A stretch of DNA of 55,105 nucleotides from assembly GCA_947463445.1 (NCBI GenBank), contig CANHRS010000009.1, positions 1-55,105 of the forward strand. Reading direction: 5' to 3'. Below are positions 1 through 9,036 of this stretch, in pieces. The DNA is from Flavobacteriia bacterium (GTDB lineage Bacteria > Bacteroidota > Bacteroidia > Flavobacteriales_D > Crocinitomicaceae). Within the stretch, counting starts at the first letter, position 1, and each line of letters begins with the position of its first letter. The position numbers and the translations under genes were made by a program. Below the pieces are notes generated by a model that made no database searches, had not been told where the DNA came from, and saw nothing but the letters and a program-made list of their open reading frames with translations.

Positions 1-1004
1 CATGGAGATACTATTACTATACTGGTGATTTAGAAAAGATTAGTAATTATAAGAATGGTTTATTAGATGGAGCTTATAGTTACTATTACGACACGAAAGT
101 TTTAAATGTTTCTGGAAATTACGTAGCTGGTAAAAAAGAAGGTAAATGGTTTTGGTACACCAACAAAGGAGGCAAAGACATGGAAGGTACTTTTGTGAAC
201 AATAAGCAAGATGGTGATTGGATTTACTACTACCCTACTGGTGAAGTTTCCTATAAAGCATTTTACAAACAAGACAAACGAGAGGGAAAATGGGAATATT
301 ACTATGAAAACAAAAAGTTATTTAAACTAGGTACATACGCTAATGACTTAAAAGATGGTTTGTGGGAGACTTGGTATGAAGATGGAACACTTTTGATGAC
401 AGGGAAATATATAAAAGGGAAAGAACAAGGAATTTGGAAGAATTTTTGGCCTAACGCAACACTTAAAAATCAATCTACTTTTAAAAATGGATTTTTGCAT
501 GGTCAATGGTATTCGTATGCAATGGATGGTACAACAACATTGACAGGATTCTACAAAGAAGGTTACAAAACTGCTAAGTGGACGAAATACTATGATAACG
601 GAAAAGTTGAAGACATCAACACTTACAAAATCATAGAAAAAGCAGCGCCAATTGACTATGGTTTTGCCAAAGGAAGAAAAGTGAAAGAAAGTGTTCTCCA
701 TGGTTATCATGCATCCTATTCTATGAAGGATTTTGCATTAACAGAAGAAGGTCATTATATTGATAATGAAAAAGATGGTAAATGGATAGATTACTTGCCA
801 GGGGGTGTATTACCTGTAGTAATTACCAATTATAAAGAAGGTAAATTGGAAGGATTAATGATTCAATACGGTAGAAGAGGTGAAAAAATCTCCGAATCCG
901 AATATAAAAATGGGGTTAAAGAAGGTAAATTTCGAATGTTCGATGCAAACGGAAAAATTATCCTAGAAAAGACATATACAAAAGGTCAAGAAGTTCGTCG
1001 TTAA
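1..1004 (+). CDS. MORN/YwqK-type repeat protein, 5' end lies outside the window
   Basis: The reading frame is open back to base 3, so the ATG at 180 is internal and the true start is upstream of the window; the visible part is about 333 residues. It is built of degenerate repeats of about 23 residues with the pattern G-x-Y-x-x-x-x-K-D-G-x-W-x-x-Y-Y-x-x-G, at least eleven copies, as in MORN-repeat and YwqK-family proteins, which are common in Bacteroidota, often secreted, and mostly of unknown function. The sequence shown gives no catalytic domain and the signal peptide, if any, is off-window. Its stop codon overlaps the next start (TAATG at 1002-1006), implying translational coupling with the dehydrogenase gene. 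The repeat family call is safe; a biological role cannot be named. Confidence 0.85.
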   Translation, partial: WRYYYYTGDLEKISNYKNGLLDGAYSYYYDTKVLNVSGNYVAGKKEGKWFWYTNKGGKDMEGTFVNNKQDGDWIYYYPTGEVSYKAFYKQDKREGKWEYYYENKKLFKLGTYANDLKDGLWETWYEDGTLLMTGKYIKGKEQGIWKNFWPNATLKNQSTFKNGFLHGQWYSYAMDGTTTLTGFYKEGYKTAKWTKYYDNGKVEDINTYKIIEKAAPIDYGFAKGRKVKESVLHGYHASYSMKDFALTEEGHYIDNEKDGKWIDYLPGGVLPVVITNYKEGKLEGLMIQYGRRGEKISESEYKNGVKEGKFRMFDANGKIILEKTYTKGQEVRR

Positions 1005-1942
1005 TGAAAGTAGTATTTATAGATTCGGTTCATCCAATCTTGGAAGAACGCTTAACCAGCAGAGGTTTTCTATGTGTAGATGCTACTAATTCGGACTTGG
1101 AAACATGTCATTACTTGATACAAGATGCTATTGGCATAGTCATTCGTTCACGTTTTCCAATGCACGAATCATTTTTGAAACATGCACCTAATTTACAATT
1201 CATTGCACGTTCAGGTGCTGGTATGGAAAATATTGACGAATCGTATTGTCTGAAACGAACTATTCAATTATTCAATGCTCCAGAAGGAAATCGGAATGCA
1301 GTTGGAGAACATGCCTTAGGAATGTTATTGGCTTTACTCAATAAATTTATACCTGGAGACAAACAAGTTCGACAAGGAATTTGGGATCGCGAAGGAAATC
1401 GCGGGGAAGAATTAGATGGCAAAACCGTCGGAATAATTGGATTTGGAAATAATGGTCGTGCGTTTGCTAAAAAACTACGTGGATTTGAGTGTCAAGTACT
1501 TGTTTACGATAAGTATGTAACTAATCTAGAGGATAACTTTATAACCCAAGTTTCTTTAGAACAACTCTACCAGGAAGCAGATGTTATTAGTTTTCATATT
1601 CCTCAGAACCAAGAAACCTTGTATTGGGCCAATGAAGACTTTTTTAAATCACTTGCTAAACCAATCTATTTATTAAACCTTTCAAGAGGAAAAATTGTGG
1701 ACACGCAAGCGCTTTTAAATGCAATTTCAAGAGGTCAGCTGAAAGGTGCAGGATTGGATGTGCTTGAGTTTGAAAAAGCTAGCTTTGAAAAGTTTGCAGA
1801 CAGTGAACGTCTATCTGTTTTTAATGAATTGATTGCAACCGATAAAGTCATCCTTACCCCGCATGTTGGAGGTTGGACGACAGAAAGTTACTTTAAATTA
1901 AGTGATGTTTTGGCGGATAAAATTCTAGCGTTTTATCGTTGA
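1004..1942 (+). CDS. D-2-hydroxyacid dehydrogenase (SerA/phosphoglycerate dehydrogenase-like)
   Basis: A 312-residue NAD-dependent D-isomer 2-hydroxyacid dehydrogenase. The Rossmann fingerprint GFGNNG is at residues 146-151 with the acidic residue D169 after the second strand (favouring NAD). The catalytic triad of the family is visible: R228 (in LSRGK), an acidic residue in DVLEFE (about 255-257) and H287 (in TPHVGGW). It lacks the C-terminal ACT domain of full-length 3-phosphoglycerate dehydrogenases, so it could be a short SerA or another 2-hydroxyacid reductase such as a glyoxylate/hydroxypyruvate type; the substrate cannot be read from sequence. It starts on the last base of the preceding stop codon and ends 3 nt before the convergent hemL stop, leaving no room for a separate terminator. 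Confidence 0.88.
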   Translation: MKVVFIDSVHPILEERLTSRGFLCVDATNSDLETCHYLIQDAIGIVIRSRFPMHESFLKHAPNLQFIARSGAGMENIDESYCLKRTIQLFNAPEGNRNAVGEHALGMLLALLNKFIPGDKQVRQGIWDREGNRGEELDGKTVGIIGFGNNGRAFAKKLRGFECQVLVYDKYVTNLEDNFITQVSLEQLYQEADVISFHIPQNQETLYWANEDFFKSLAKPIYLLNLSRGKIVDTQALLNAISRGQLKGAGLDVLEFEKASFEKFADSERLSVFNELIATDKVILTPHVGGWTTESYFKLSDVLADKILAFYR

Positions 1943-1945
1943 GGA

Positions 1946-3235
1946 TTACACATAAATCACATCCAACGCTTGGCAAAACTTCACCGCAACTTCCGCTAAA
2001 ATCTCGGGAGTATGTGCTTGTGATACAAATCCTACTTCATAACCACTTGGACCTAAATACACTCCCACTTCCAATAAAGCATGGTGTAAATGTTTAAAGC
2101 CAGTCATATCTGGGTCTATGTCATCTGCACGACGAATGGTTTTATTACCTGCAAAAGACAACCAAAAGATAGATCCAATTGTATGAATTTCAAAAGCATA
2201 ATTATTCGCCTTCGCGTGTGCATTGATCGGTGCAATAAAATCAACCGTACGTTTTTCTAATTCCTCGTAAAAACCAGGTTTGGCACACTCCGTTAACTGT
2301 GCAATTCCGGCAGCCATTGCCACTGGATTTCCAGATAAAGTTCCTGCTTGATAGACATCCCCATCTGGAGAAACTCGCGCCATAATTTCTTTGCTTGCAC
2401 CATAAGCGCCAACAGGCAAACCGCCACCGATAATTTTACCATAGGTAACAAGGTCCGGTTTAATGCCATAATATTCTGCAGCACCAGAAAAAGCAACTCG
2501 GAATCCAGAGATTACCTCATCAAAGAATAATAATATTCCGTTCTTTGTACAAATTTCACGTAATGCAACTAAGAAGGTTTTTTCTTGTAATAATAAACCG
2601 TTGTTTGCAGGTATTGGTTCGATAATCGCACACGCAATTTCGTTTTTATAATTCGCAACACAGGTTTTTAAGGCTTCGATATCGTTCAATGGAAGTACAA
2701 TCGTTTCTTGCGCAAAACTTTCTGGAACTCCTGCACTTGAAGAAGCACCGAAAGTTACTAGTCCACTACCCGCTTTTACCAACATAGCATCTACGTGTCC
2801 GTGGTAACATCCTTCAAATTTGATTACTTTATCTTTTCCTGTATATCCGCGCGCCAAACGTAATGCTGACATCACTGCTTCTGTACCAGAACTAACAAAT
2901 CGCATTTTATCAATGAATGGATTTCGGGATAAGATTAATTCAGCTAACTCATTTTCCAAACGCGTTGGTGCGCCAAAACTGGATCCATTTTGCATCGTTG
3001 CAACTACTTTTTCATAAACCGCAGGATGATTATGCCCTAAAATCAGTGGACCCCAGCTACAGCAGAAATCGATAAATTCATTATCGTCTTCATCCCATAT
3101 GCGACAACCATCTCCTTTTTTGATAAACAACGGCGATCCATCCACCGATTTAAAAGCACGTACAGGGGAATTTACACCACCAGGAAAATAATTTTTTGCA
3201 GTAGCAAATAAGGCTTCGGAAGTTGTTGTTTTCAT
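1946..3235 (-). CDS. hemL: glutamate-1-semialdehyde 2,1-aminomutase
   Basis: A 429-residue class III PLP aminotransferase that converts glutamate-1-semialdehyde to 5-aminolevulinate, the C5 route into tetrapyrroles. Visible marks are the N-terminal YFPGGVNSPVRAF block (17-28), the phosphate-binding SSGTEA (115-120), FFDEVISGFR (237-246, D239 binding the pyridine nitrogen) and the Schiff-base lysine K267 in TYGKIIGGGLPVGAYG. Length and motifs are those of ordinary HemL, which separates it from ornithine-type aminotransferases. It is monocistronic here, convergent with the dehydrogenase and divergent from kynU with 118 nt between the two start codons. No exact TAnnTTTG box is seen on its strand in that gap. 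Confidence 0.96.
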   Translation of the reverse strand: MKTTTSEALFATAKNYFPGGVNSPVRAFKSVDGSPLFIKKGDGCRIWDEDDNEFIDFCCSWGPLILGHNHPAVYEKVVATMQNGSSFGAPTRLENELAELILSRNPFIDKMRFVSSGTEAVMSALRLARGYTGKDKVIKFEGCYHGHVDAMLVKAGSGLVTFGASSSAGVPESFAQETIVLPLNDIEALKTCVANYKNEIACAIIEPIPANNGLLLQEKTFLVALREICTKNGILLFFDEVISGFRVAFSGAAEYYGIKPDLVTYGKIIGGGLPVGAYGASKEIMARVSPDGDVYQAGTLSGNPVAMAAGIAQLTECAKPGFYEELEKRTVDFIAPINAHAKANNYAFEIHTIGSIFWLSFAGNKTIRRADDIDPDMTGFKHLHHALLEVGVYLGPSGYEVGFVSQAHTPEILAEVAVKFCQALDVIYV

Positions 3236-3290
3236 AGGATAAATGATTTGAAATTGTGGGTGTAAATTTAGTGTTTTATGAAGTTAATTG

Positions 3291-3298
3291 TATCTTTG
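3291..3298 (+). promoter_or_regulatory. -7 promoter element of kynU
   Basis: TATCTTTG matches the Bacteroidota housekeeping -7 consensus TAnnTTTG exactly and would place the transcript start about 50 nt upstream of the kynU ATG. No clean TTG -33 element is seen at the usual spacing. Confidence 0.6.
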
Positions 3299-3353
3299 AG
3301 ACCGATTAATTAAGATTAATCCTTTTAATTGTTTTACAACTATTATTTTCAAT

Positions 3354-4634
3354 ATGGAAAATACCCTTTCATACGCGCAACAACAAGACGCAAACGATTC
3401 ATTACGAACGTACAGAGATTGTTTCTTTTTACCAACATTTCACGAAAATCAAGTTCGTTATTTCACAGGAAATTCCTTGGGATTACAACCTAAAACAGTT
3501 GGTTCTTATATCCAACAAGAGCTAGACGATTGGGCAAAATGGGGAGTGGAAGGACATTTTCATGGAAAAAGACCTTGGTTTAGTTACCACGAGAATTTAA
3601 CCGAAAAAATAGCGAAAGTAGTTGGTGCTTTACCAGGCGAAGTCGTTGTAACACATTCATTGACAACAAATTTACACTTGTTGATGGTGTCTTTTTTCGC
3701 GCCACAAGGTAAACGTAAAAAAATCATTTGTGAGGCAAAAGCATTCCCAAGTGACCAATACGCCTTGGAATCCCAAATTAAGTTCCATGGCTTGGATTTA
3801 GCTACGGACTTGATCGAAATTGCACCAAGAGAAGGAGAACATTTAATCCACGAAGAAGATATACTAGCAAAAATTGCAGAAGTTGGGGATGAATTAGCAT
3901 TGGTAATGATTGGTGGGGTAAACTACTATTCTGGTCAATTGTTTGACATGCAAAAAATCACGGAAGCAGCTCACGCAGTTGGTGCGATTGCAGGTTTTGA
4001 CTTAGCACACGCAGCTGGAAATATTCACTTGAAACTACACGATTGGGGGGTTGACTTCGCAGCTTGGTGTTCGTATAAATATTTGAATTCATCACCAGGA
4101 GGTGTTTCTGGAATGTATGTACACGAAAGACACGCTAACAGACCTGAATTACCACGTTTTGCAGGATGGTGGGGTCACGATAAATCGGTGCGTTTCTTAA
4201 TGGAACCAGGTTTTCAACCAATGTCAGGAGCGGAAGGATGGCAATTAAGTAATGCGCCAGTATTAGGAATGGCTGCCCACTTAGCATCTTTGGATATTTT
4301 TGATGAGGTAGGAATGGAAAAATTGTGTGCAAAACGCGATGAGTTGACAGCCTATTTAGAATTTATCATCGATGACATTTCTAACAAGCACAAAGAGTTG
4401 TGTACGTTTGAAATCATCACACCGCGAAATAAAGCGCAAAGAGGTGCTCAATTATCGATGTTGGTGCACGGAAAAGGAAAAGCAATTTTCGATAAATTAA
4501 GCGAAGCAGGAGTTGTTGCCGATTGGAGAGAACCTAATGTAATTCGTTTAGCACCAGTACCTTTATATAATTCTTTCGAAGATGTGTATTATTTCGGTAA
4601 ACATTTAGCGGATGCAATTGTGGAATTAGCGTAA
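3354..4634 (+). CDS. kynU: kynureninase
   Basis: A 426-residue PLP hydrolase that cleaves L-kynurenine or 3-hydroxykynurenine to (3-hydroxy)anthranilate and alanine. The Schiff-base lysine is K242 in [16 protein letters not shown] at 131-134 and [10 protein letters not shown] (214-223, aspartate under the PLP ring) are kynureninase signatures, and the length is standard. It lies 49 nt upstream of kmo, so two consecutive steps of tryptophan breakdown towards quinolinate and NAD are encoded together. Tryptophan dioxygenase, formamidase and 3-hydroxyanthranilate dioxygenase are not in the window, so the rest of the pathway must be elsewhere or absent. Confidence 0.97.
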   Translation: MENTLSYAQQQDANDSLRTYRDCFFLPTFHENQVRYFTGNSLGLQPKTVGSYIQQELDDWAKWGVEGHFHGKRPWFSYHENLTEKIAKVVGALPGEVVVTHSLTTNLHLLMVSFFAPQGKRKKIICEAKAFPSDQYALESQIKFHGLDLATDLIEIAPREGEHLIHEEDILAKIAEVGDELALVMIGGVNYYSGQLFDMQKITEAAHAVGAIAGFDLAHAAGNIHLKLHDWGVDFAAWCSYKYLNSSPGGVSGMYVHERHANRPELPRFAGWWGHDKSVRFLMEPGFQPMSGAEGWQLSNAPVLGMAAHLASLDIFDEVGMEKLCAKRDELTAYLEFIIDDISNKHKELCTFEIITPRNKAQRGAQLSMLVHGKGKAIFDKLSEAGVVADWREPNVIRLAPVPLYNSFEDVYYFGKHLADAIVELA

Positions 4635-4646
4635 AAATAAACCATA

Positions 4647-4666
4647 AGATGTTACATGTAACATCT
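4647..4666. promoter_or_regulatory. perfect 20-bp palindrome between kynU and kmo
   Basis: AGATGTTACATGTAACATCT is a perfect dyad that starts 12 nt after the kynU stop and ends 17 nt before the kmo ATG. No U-run follows it, so it looks more like an operator or an mRNA stem controlling kmo translation than like a terminator. Confidence 0.6.
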
Positions 4667-4683
4667 ATACAATATCGTTTAAT

Positions 4684-6021
4684 ATGAAAAAAATAGCAGT
4701 AGTAGGAGCAGGTTTAGCAGGAAGTTTACAAGCCATATTAATGGCGAAAAAAGGATATGAAGTATCTGTTTTTGAACGACGAACAGATTTACGTAAGGCA
4801 AAATTAATTGCAGGTAGATCGATCAATTTAGCATTGTCGCATAGAGGTTGGAAAGCTCTAGAATTGGCAGGTATTGCAGACGATATTCGCGAAATAGCAA
4901 TCCCAATGTACAAACGTTGTATGCATGCACTAGATGGTACTTTGACCTACCAACCTTACGGAAAAGAAGACGAAGCAATCTATTCGGTATCACGTGGCGG
5001 GTTGAACCAAAAATTAATGAATTTGGCAGACCAATATCCTTCCATTTCTTACTATTTCAATCGAAAATGTAACGATATCGATTTAGCTACAAACACCTTG
5101 ACCTTTGATAATTCTGAGACAGGGGAACGCGAAAAACATCAAGTAGATAAGGTATTTGCTACAGACGGTGCATTTTCAGCAGTACGTATGCGCATGCAAA
5201 AAAGTACAATGTTCGATTATTCACAAAAATATTTGGACCACGGATACAAAGAATTAGTAATTCCTGCAAATGAAGACGGAACCCATAAATTAGACAAAAA
5301 TTGTCTACATATCTGGCCTCGAGGAGAATTTATGATGATTGCATTGGCTAATTTGGATGGAAGTTTTACCTGTACTTTATTCTTCCCAATGAAAGGAGAA
5401 GTTTCTTTTGAAAGTTTAGAAACAAGAGAACAAGTTTCTGCTTTCTTTGATAAAACCTTCCCGGATGCTGTAGCAATGATGCCAACTTTGTTAGATGACT
5501 ACTTTAGTAATCAAACTTCCACATTAATAATGGTACGATGCACACCTTGGAACTACAAAGAAGATGTGGTGTTAATTGGAGACGCTGCACATGCAATCGT
5601 TCCTTTTTATGGACAAGGAATGAACTGTGCGTTTGAAGATTGTACCGTTTTCCACGAAATGCATGAGGAAGCAAACGGAAATTGGGATGGATTGTTAGGA
5701 CGTTTCTCCGAAAGAAGAGTTCCAGAAGGAAATGCAATTTTAGATTTAGCCTTACAAAATTATGTAGAAATGCGTGATTTAACCGCGGATCCTAACTTCT
5801 TATTACAAAAGAAAATAGAAGCGAAATTCAGTAAATTATACCCAGAAAAATGGATTCCATTATATTCGCAAGTTACATTTAGTCATATTCCTTATAGTCA
5901 AGCGATTAGAAACGGGAAAGCACAAGATGTAATCATGGGTGAAATCTTGAAAATGGATAACATCCACGAAAATTGGGATGCGCCAGAAGTAATGGAAAAA
6001 TTATTGACGTTAGTAAATTAA
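4684..6021 (+). CDS. kmo: kynurenine 3-monooxygenase
   Basis: A 445-residue FAD-dependent aromatic hydroxylase that turns L-kynurenine into 3-hydroxykynurenine with NADPH and O2. The N-terminal dinucleotide fold VVGAGLAGSLQA (GxGxxG) lies at about residues 6-17, a conserved RSINLALSHRG block follows at about 45-55, and the second FAD motif is LIGDAAHAIVPFYGQGMNCAFEDC at about 297-320 (written in parts: GDAAH, PFYGQGMN, FEDC). The R-S-I-N-L-A-L-S-x-R-G block is specific for kynurenine monooxygenases. It sits directly downstream of kynU behind a 20-bp palindrome. The next gene begins only 6 nt after its stop, so a common transcript with the outer-membrane genes downstream is likely. Confidence 0.96.
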   Translation: MKKIAVVGAGLAGSLQAILMAKKGYEVSVFERRTDLRKAKLIAGRSINLALSHRGWKALELAGIADDIREIAIPMYKRCMHALDGTLTYQPYGKEDEAIYSVSRGGLNQKLMNLADQYPSISYYFNRKCNDIDLATNTLTFDNSETGEREKHQVDKVFATDGAFSAVRMRMQKSTMFDYSQKYLDHGYKELVIPANEDGTHKLDKNCLHIWPRGEFMMIALANLDGSFTCTLFFPMKGEVSFESLETREQVSAFFDKTFPDAVAMMPTLLDDYFSNQTSTLIMVRCTPWNYKEDVVLIGDAAHAIVPFYGQGMNCAFEDCTVFHEMHEEANGNWDGLLGRFSERRVPEGNAILDLALQNYVEMRDLTADPNFLLQKKIEAKFSKLYPEKWIPLYSQVTFSHIPYSQAIRNGKAQDVIMGEILKMDNIHENWDAPEVMEKLLTLVN

Positions 6022-6027
6022 TACCAC

Positions 6028-6885
6028 ATGAAGTCTTTTCTACTCATTCTTGTTTCCTTACTATGTTTTGGTTCGGTAATAGCGCAAAAAAAAAGTAGAA
6101 AAGACTTCTTTGGTGGACCAAAAGATTATCGAAATCTGAGTAATAAGGGCTTAACATTTTCCTTTGGAACTACCTATACCTTTACAGATACAAGTAGTCT
6201 ATATATCGATACACGAACAGACTACAAATTTCAACCAAAAGGAAAATATGGTTTATTTGCTGAGGTTGGCACTGTTGCTTTTAACCTGAAAAAACCAAAA
6301 TTCAAATGGGGAAATTTAATCAAATACACCGATTGGGGGATTGGATTTAATCTATACGGCGGTACCGAAAATACAATAGTCTATAATTCAGCTACGAAAA
6401 CAGAAGCACAAATTTCCTATGGTTCATTTAATTTGGGGAATGTTACAGCGCGACTTACCTTTCACCATACCTTTTATATTCCGAAAACTACCATTATGAT
6501 TGATAATGGATTAGGCATTAACTTAGATTATCGAGTTTTTCAAAAATCTACATTTGATAAAACTGACAAAAAATTAGAAGCATTAAAAATAAATACACAA
6601 GCTTTTTCAGGGAACTTTTTCGCACAAATACATTATAATTTAGGTGTCGGTTTGAAATTAAAACGTGGTAGTTATGTCATACCGACCATGCAACTTCCCA
6701 TTTTGGGTATGTATGCATGGAATAAAGGCAGTGCGCGTACCAATTGGTTTTCAAGTGACTATTTACCCGTAATTTTCAAATTAAAATTCATTTATTTGTT
6801 TGAAAAGAGGTCTCAAGGAGGTTGTGAAAATTTCGGTTCTGAAGAAGATAGAAAGCGTAATGAAGAGTATATGCAAAATAAGTAA
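6028..6885 (+). CDS. secreted protein of unknown function, probably outer-membrane barrel-like
   Basis: A 285-residue protein with a clear Sec signal peptide (about residues 1-19, ending SVIAQ). The mature part alternates short beta-type stretches rich in aromatic residues and glycine (for example FGTTYTFTD, YGLFAEVGTVAF, GIGFNLYGG, FFAQIHYNLGVGLKL), as in small outer-membrane porin-like proteins of Bacteroidota. I do not recognise a named family. It is squeezed between kmo (6 nt upstream) and the TonB-dependent receptor (12 nt downstream), so it is probably co-transcribed with both and acts in the cell envelope. Confidence 0.72.
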   Translation: MKSFLLILVSLLCFGSVIAQKKSRKDFFGGPKDYRNLSNKGLTFSFGTTYTFTDTSSLYIDTRTDYKFQPKGKYGLFAEVGTVAFNLKKPKFKWGNLIKYTDWGIGFNLYGGTENTIVYNSATKTEAQISYGSFNLGNVTARLTFHHTFYIPKTTIMIDNGLGINLDYRVFQKSTFDKTDKKLEALKINTQAFSGNFFAQIHYNLGVGLKLKRGSYVIPTMQLPILGMYAWNKGSARTNWFSSDYLPVIFKLKFIYLFEKRSQGGCENFGSEEDRKRNEEYMQNK

Positions 6886-6897
6886 TTCATTATTTCT

Positions 6898-9036
6898 ATG
6901 TTGAAATACTTCTTTCTTATCCTTTATTTCTCATTCTCTTTTAGCAAGATTCATGGACAAGAAAAAGATTCACTTACGATAGAGAATAGTAAGGAGTTAG
7001 AAAAAGCAATTGTAAAAATCAAGAATTCAGGAATTTTAGATGCAGAGATTGGAGGTATGACTCTGACAAAAAAAGAAATTGAAAAATTACCTTTTTTCTT
7101 AGGCGAAAGAGATCCAATAAAGGCAATGCAATTATTACCCGGTATTCAGTCCTCTGGAGATGGAAATGGCATCTATGTTCGAGGTGGTGGAATGGACCAA
7201 AATCTGATTACATTAGATGATATCCCATTGTACAATGTTTCCCATTTATTTGGTTTTTTCTCTGTTTTTAATGCAAATACGATCCAAAAGCTCGAAATTC
7301 ACAAAGGTGCAATGCCTGCTAATTTTGGTGGTCGGATATCCTCTGTTGTTGCGATTACCACAGAAAATGGAAATTTAAATCGTTGGAAGATAGATGGAAA
7401 TATTGGAATTTTAGCAGCAACATTAACCGTTCAAGGTCCGATTAAAAAAGATACGAGTTCGCTTCTTTTTTCGATGCGAAGAACGTATGTGGATTTACTA
7501 AAAAATGTATTTGACCGTAGGACATCCAATTTTGAGTCGGATTATTATTTTTATGACTTGAATTTCAAATACTTTCACCGTATAAACAGCAAAAACAAAT
7601 TGTATTTGACAGGTTTTATGGGAGCAGATTATTTTTTATATAACGATAGGAAAGAAAAAACTTTTTCGAATGAAATCGATTGGGGAACAAAATTACTTTC
7701 CGCTAAATTAGTACATACATTTAATGAAAAATCAAGTTTACAACTGACAGTTGGCGTAACGGATTATCAAATGAATTTTGGAGCATCTATTTATAGTTAT
7801 TCATTTAATTTATTTTCCACTACAAAAGATTACGTATCTAAACTAGAGTATTTGTTGCAGGCCTCCAAAAGATCGACTTGGCGCATTGGAATAGATAACA
7901 CCTTACATAACATTAGCCCAAATAACTTTCAAGCAAACGGTGGAAATGCAAAATTCAACTACTCCGATGTGAAAAAATTAAACGCAAACGAAGGAGCAAT
8001 CTATATCAGCAATGAATACAAGATTACACCAAAATTGGATGTTTCAGTAGGATGTAGAATAAGTACATTTACACAATTCGGACCATTTACGCGCTATGAT
8101 TATTCAAAAGGGTATGGCTTAAAAGATTCGATAATTTATCCAGCAAATGCGGTTATAAGTAATTACGTTTCACCCGAACCTCGGTTTTCAGTGTGCTATA
8201 CTGTTTCTCCTCTAGCGTCCTATAAAGCAGGTTTTTCAAAAAATTATCAATATGTCCATTTAGCACCTGTATCATCGATATCACTACCTACAGATGTTTG
8301 GATACCAAGTAGCTCCATAGTAAAACCACAAATCGGAAGACAGTATTCCGTTGGATATTTTAGAAATTTTCCGAAACAAAATATAGAAACCTCTGTGGAA
8401 ACCTACTACAAAAAAATGGATAATCTTATAGAATATCGAGAAGGGGTCTTAAGTTTAATTAAACTACAATCCAACTATGATGACAACTTCTTTTTTGGTT
8501 CAGGACAATCCTATGGCATTGAATTTTTCGCAAAAAAAACAAGTGGTAAAGTTACCGGATGGTTTGGTTATACTTTATCCAAATCGACGCGAAATTTTAA
8601 AGACATAGAGCATGGAGCAACATTTTATGCCAAAAATGATCGTAGGCATGACATTGCGTTTGTGTTAAATTACGAAATGTCACCACGTATAAGTTTTTCA
8701 TGCATTTTTACCTACAAAACAGGTAATGCGATGACCATCCCTTTATCGCGCTATTTTTTACAAGGAAACATTGTAAACACCTACTCGCCTAAAAATTCCT
8801 ATCGAATTCCAGCATATCACCGTGCAGATGTTTCAATGACCTACCTTCTTAAAAAGTCAGAGACTAAAGAATCTTCGTTAAATTTCTCCGTTTATAATGT
8901 GTATGGACGTCAAAACCCTTTTTATATGTATTTTGAAACTACAGGAGATTTAACAAAATTTTCCATTGAAACCAAGGTAAAACAAGTGTCTTTATTTACC
9001 ATTCTTCCTTCCATTTCGTATAAATTTACTTTCTAA
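6898..9036 (+). CDS. TonB-dependent receptor with plug domain
   Basis: A 712-residue outer-membrane receptor: signal peptide (about 1-20, ending IHGQ), then a plug domain with the family block GNGIYVRGGGMDQNLITLDD (about 91-110) and PLYNVSHLFGFFSVFN, then a long beta-barrel ending in an aromatic residue (YKFTF). Unlike most Bacteroidota receptors it lacks an N-terminal carboxypeptidase-like (CarboxypepD_reg) domain: the plug follows after only about 60 residues. It would import a ligand with energy from TonB/ExbBD. It overlaps the DUF4249 gene by one base (TAATG), the standard pairing for this receptor type, in which the lipoprotein is thought to work with the barrel. The ligand is unknown; its position behind kynU-kmo could hint at a related compound but this is inference only. 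Confidence 0.9.
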   Translation: MLKYFFLILYFSFSFSKIHGQEKDSLTIENSKELEKAIVKIKNSGILDAEIGGMTLTKKEIEKLPFFLGERDPIKAMQLLPGIQSSGDGNGIYVRGGGMDQNLITLDDIPLYNVSHLFGFFSVFNANTIQKLEIHKGAMPANFGGRISSVVAITTENGNLNRWKIDGNIGILAATLTVQGPIKKDTSSLLFSMRRTYVDLLKNVFDRRTSNFESDYYFYDLNFKYFHRINSKNKLYLTGFMGADYFLYNDRKEKTFSNEIDWGTKLLSAKLVHTFNEKSSLQLTVGVTDYQMNFGASIYSYSFNLFSTTKDYVSKLEYLLQASKRSTWRIGIDNTLHNISPNNFQANGGNAKFNYSDVKKLNANEGAIYISNEYKITPKLDVSVGCRISTFTQFGPFTRYDYSKGYGLKDSIIYPANAVISNYVSPEPRFSVCYTVSPLASYKAGFSKNYQYVHLAPVSSISLPTDVWIPSSSIVKPQIGRQYSVGYFRNFPKQNIETSVETYYKKMDNLIEYREGVLSLIKLQSNYDDNFFFGSGQSYGIEFFAKKTSGKVTGWFGYTLSKSTRNFKDIEHGATFYAKNDRRHDIAFVLNYEMSPRISFSCIFTYKTGNAMTIPLSRYFLQGNIVNTYSPKNSYRIPAYHRADVSMTYLLKKSETKESSLNFSVYNVYGRQNPFYMYFETTGDLTKFSIETKVKQVSLFTILPSISYKFTF

